A stretch of DNA of 11,626 nucleotides, taken from assembly GCA_029298735.1 (NCBI GenBank), contig JANSLP010000560.1:1-11626 (forward strand). Reading direction: 5' to 3'. This document shows, piece by piece, positions 9,143 to 11,626 of this stretch; positions within the stretch are counted from its first letter, which is position 1, and the number at the start of each line of letters is the position of its first letter. Made by a program: the position numbers and the translations under genes. The notes under the pieces were generated by a model. That model had not been told where the DNA came from. It made no database searches and saw nothing but the letters and a program-made list of their open reading frames with translations. The DNA is from Ophiostoma sp. CBS 140.51. Lineage: Eukaryota; Ascomycota; Sordariomycetes; Ophiostomatales; Ophiostomataceae.

Positions 9143-9729
9143 GATTCAAGTGAAAGGCTACAGAGTTACAAGACATTGAACGGCAATGTAGAGGTTGTTT
9201 GGGTGCTCGGTGGAAGTTTCTGTCCTTATGGGATGAAGCTGTATGTTTTTGTAAGGCAACTATGCCGAAAAGAATTCTTTTACCTCCCCTCTCAACCGAT
9301 CGAGGTACACTTCTTCGGCCGTCTTCACTAGACAATCAAATAATGAGCCCCCCTCCCATTGTCATGACTCTTTTACAAATCAGTAGCATCAATCGAGGTC
9401 ACAGGGCCGTTGTAGAGTGTGGAGTGGGCGTGTGATGGTGTTATCGGTAATCGGTAAATAATTACCTATTTGGGAAATATCCGGCCCGAGCACGCCATTG
9501 TGACCTTTTTCGTGTAAGTGAAACAAGGATCACAATAATAAGACCACACAAGAGCTCCTTGCAGCTCTTTACTCTTCGCAAAATACCAATCTGGGAATGA
9601 CGCAGCTCGAGCAACTTGCAAAGCTCATACGGACCACTTTTCATCTGCGTTTTTTTCGTGCAAGTTTCACGACACTCCAACTGCATCTCAGTTTTTTGCA
9701 TCATCACAATCTTCACCACCAACACGATA
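9143..9729. other. Intergenic region between the ankyrin and sulfatase genes
   Basis: This should hold the 3' UTR of the ankyrin gene and the promoter and leader of the sulfatase gene. Visible elements are a direct repeat TCGGTAA-TCGGTAA at 9444-9457, and GGTAA/TTACC inverted arms around an AT loop at about 9453-9466. There is no clear TATA box. The last ~80 bp are pyrimidine- and CA-rich, like a leader. An upstream ATG at 9597 opens a 74-codon frame that overlaps the sulfatase start. No gene is supported. Confidence 0.5.
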
Positions 9730-11373
9730 ATGACCATCACTCACAACAACGACACCTACTCCAAGCCGCCACGGCCGATCCCCGTCGCCGTCGACTCCAA
9801 GAATGGCGGCAATCGGCCTAACTTTATCATGTTCATGCCGGACCAGCTGCGCTATGACGCACTCGGCTGCACCCAAGACAGTGCCGGCACCGGTCCCCCG
9901 AAACCATCACCCATCCGAACACCCAACATTGACGCCTTCCGAGCCCGTGGCACACTTTTTACAGAATGCTATGTGCAGGCCTCGGTGTGTGCCCAGTCGC
10001 GCTGCAGCATGTTCACGGGCACCTACCCGCACGTCAGCGGCCACCGCAGCCTAAACAACCTCATCAAGCCATGGGAGCCCAATGTGTTGCGGAGTCTCAA
10101 GGAGAGTGGCTACCATGTGGCTTGCCTTGCTCCAAGAGGTGACACGTTTGCGCCGACCGTCACAGAAATGAGCGTCAACGAGTACGGTTTTTTGGAGACG
10201 CCCGACTGCCTGCCGAGCTTCGCCATGGGTGAGAAATCAGCGATTGACGACAATGACGTCTGGGGCCGGCTTTTTTACAAGGGCCTTCGCACACCCGAGC
10301 AGGCTTCCGACTACGACGATGCTGTCATCCGATCGGCACTGGCATGGCTCAAGTGCCCGCCGAGTGACAAGCCGTGGGTGCTGTTTTTACCGCTGCTGTT
10401 CCCCCACTGTCCCTTCCAAGTTGAGGAACCATACTTTTCCATGTACGACCGAGAGTCGGTGGGCGGTGTTGTCTCAACACCAGAGACCAAGACGGGCTAC
10501 GAGCCGCGGTACATGCAGACCATCCGTGATCGATATGGAACGGCACGGGCAACCGATGTCATGTGGCATGAAATCAAGGCGACCTACTACGGCATGATTG
10601 CTCGTCTCGACGACCAGTTTGGAAGACTCATCGGTGCACTGGACGAGCTCAATATCTGGAAGGACACAGTCACACTCTTCTTCACCGACCACGGCGAGTA
10701 CCTGGGCGACCACGGTCTGATTGAGAAGTGGCCATCGGGATTGTCAGATACTCTGGTACGCGAGCCATTGCTGATTGGTGGTGCAGGCCTTCCATCTGGC
10801 CACACTGTGTCGGACATGGCTGAAATGGTCGACCTTGTACCAACTCTGCTCGAGCTTGCCGGTATTGGCGAGCACTTTCCTCACAATGGCCAGTCGTGGA
10901 TTCCCCTGCTGCAGGACAAGGCTACGAGTGATGAGACCAAGAGAACGTACACCAAAAAGTACGCCTTCTCCGAGGGTGGCTTCCTGATATCCGAGGAGCC
11001 GTTGCTGGAGCAGGCACCATATCCATACGATATCAAGGCCGGCCTGCAGCACGAAGACACGACGCTTGTCGGCAAGGCCATCTCCATGAGAAATCAGGAG
11101 TGGACATTCGTCTATCGACTGTACGAACCCGTCGAGCTGTACAACCGTGCTGCTGACCCACATGAGATTCACAATCTGGCTGCTCTTCCAGAAAACGCTA
11201 GCCGCGTGGCTGAGATGGAGAGGGACGTCTTCCGCTGGTTGGTCGAGACAAGTGATGTTCTGCCGTGGACCAAAGATCCACGCTTCCCAGAGATCAACCT
11301 GCCTACGCCACGTGAACAGATTGAGGAACGTCTGCGTCATTCAGGTGAAAAGTGGGAGTACATCTGCAGGTAG
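9730..11373 (+). CDS. Sulfatase-family hydrolase, 547 aa (alkaline phosphatase superfamily)
   Basis: This intronless gene encodes a type I sulfatase-like enzyme that would cleave a sulfate (or related phosphonate/phosphate) ester, using a formylglycine made from a cysteine. I chose ATG 9730 because homology-like sequence begins soon after it (NFIMFMPDQLRYDALGC, 31-47) and it has A at -3; the open frame runs further upstream without another ATG. Visible motifs are a metal ligand D38, the active-site motif C87-A-Q-S-R91 followed by CSMFTG, H226 in LFPHCPF, D320-H321 in FTDHGEYLGDHG, and K333 in EKW. The usual C-terminal ELYN-ADPHE block is at 469-479. Length is normal for the family. There is no signal peptide, so it is probably cytosolic. 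The third position of the core motif is Gln rather than the usual Pro or Ala. The substrate cannot be told from sequence. Lack of introns could reflect transfer from bacteria, but is weak evidence. Confidence 0.88.
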   Translation: MTITHNNDTYSKPPRPIPVAVDSKNGGNRPNFIMFMPDQLRYDALGCTQDSAGTGPPKPSPIRTPNIDAFRARGTLFTECYVQASVCAQSRCSMFTGTYPHVSGHRSLNNLIKPWEPNVLRSLKESGYHVACLAPRGDTFAPTVTEMSVNEYGFLETPDCLPSFAMGEKSAIDDNDVWGRLFYKGLRTPEQASDYDDAVIRSALAWLKCPPSDKPWVLFLPLLFPHCPFQVEEPYFSMYDRESVGGVVSTPETKTGYEPRYMQTIRDRYGTARATDVMWHEIKATYYGMIARLDDQFGRLIGALDELNIWKDTVTLFFTDHGEYLGDHGLIEKWPSGLSDTLVREPLLIGGAGLPSGHTVSDMAEMVDLVPTLLELAGIGEHFPHNGQSWIPLLQDKATSDETKRTYTKKYAFSEGGFLISEEPLLEQAPYPYDIKAGLQHEDTTLVGKAISMRNQEWTFVYRLYEPVELYNRAADPHEIHNLAALPENASRVAEMERDVFRWLVETSDVLPWTKDPRFPEINLPTPREQIEERLRHSGEKWEYICR

Positions 11374-11626
11374 ATGTGTCAACAGTAGTTTATAATAGCA
11401 ATATAATTTGCCTGCTTCAAAGAAAGTTGATTTCCCATACATTTATTGTTGTCAGATTCAGTTGCTAATATTTATTTTATTTCTGTTATTTTCGATATTC
11501 AAAACTATGTACCAATAAAGAGTTTCAACTTGTTCATGGATCAACCTTTTTTCCAGCTTCTCACATATACTCCTATATTACCATACATACATATTGATTA
11601 TTGAAAAAGGATGGAAGTGTGAGTCA
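11374..11626. other. AT-rich 3' flank of the sulfatase gene
   Basis: No gene is seen here. The stretch is strongly AT-rich and carries an AATAAA signal at 11514-11519. The window ends with TGAGTCA (11620-11626), which matches the core of Gcn4/AP-1-type bZIP sites. It could belong to a gene beyond the edge, but one 7-mer proves nothing. Confidence 0.5.
11514..11519 (+). terminator. Poly(A) signal (AATAAA)
   Basis: A canonical AATAAA lies 140 bp after the sulfatase stop, in U-rich sequence. That is a normal distance for fungal 3' end formation. Confidence 0.45.

Noticed and set aside
9616..9729. N-terminal extension of the sulfatase frame
   Set aside because: The extra 38 codons begin at TTG, have no ATG, and read as hydrophobic leader DNA; ATG 9730 has a better context.

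Overview
The window looks like nuclear DNA of a filamentous ascomycete (Pezizomycotina, perhaps a Sordariomycete). The protein-coding stretches are separated by AT-richer spacers. Introns are short (60-85 bp), with GTATGT/GTAAGT-type donors and, in two of the four, CTAAC branch points. Start codons sit in CACC-ATG or GCCACC-ATG contexts, and upstream leaders are CT-rich. All convincing genes read on the + strand. I found no tRNA, rRNA, CRISPR array or recognisable transposon.

Layout. (1) 1-189: coding-like 3' end of a gene entering from the left, family not recognised. (2) 190-3552: a 3.4 kb spacer with no supportable gene. It holds a 14-bp palindrome with neighbouring CCAAT and TATA elements, two perfect matches to the fungal iron-regulatory GATA motif (ATCWGATAA, minus strand), and a TATA box 142 bp before the next ATG. 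(3) 3553-6333: a five-exon FRE-family ferric/cupric-chelate reductase. It is complete and intact except for one in-frame TAG at 5299-5301, where a Trp codon (TGG) is expected. (4) About 6384-6749: a short stretch with strong coding character that changes frame, probably a relic or an unmodelled small gene. (5) 7370-9142: a single-exon ankyrin-repeat protein of 590 aa. (6) 9730-11373: a single-exon sulfatase-family enzyme of 547 aa with an unusual C-A-Q-S-R catalytic motif. (7) 11374-11626: AT-rich 3' flank with an AATAAA signal.

The genes do not form an obvious pathway. The best internal link is between the reductase and the iron-type GATA sites in its long upstream spacer, which suggests iron-regulated expression.

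The most interesting point is the reductase stop codon. It truncates the product to 488 of 832 residues, just after the heme-binding membrane domain and before the FAD/NADPH domains. All 343 sense codons downstream, and every cofactor motif in them, remain intact. The TAG also lies in the loop of a predicted small hairpin. This is the arrangement reported for A-to-I mRNA editing in Sordariomycetes, which turns UAG stops into UGG (Trp). Editing, a very recent pseudogene, and a sequencing error are the competing explanations.
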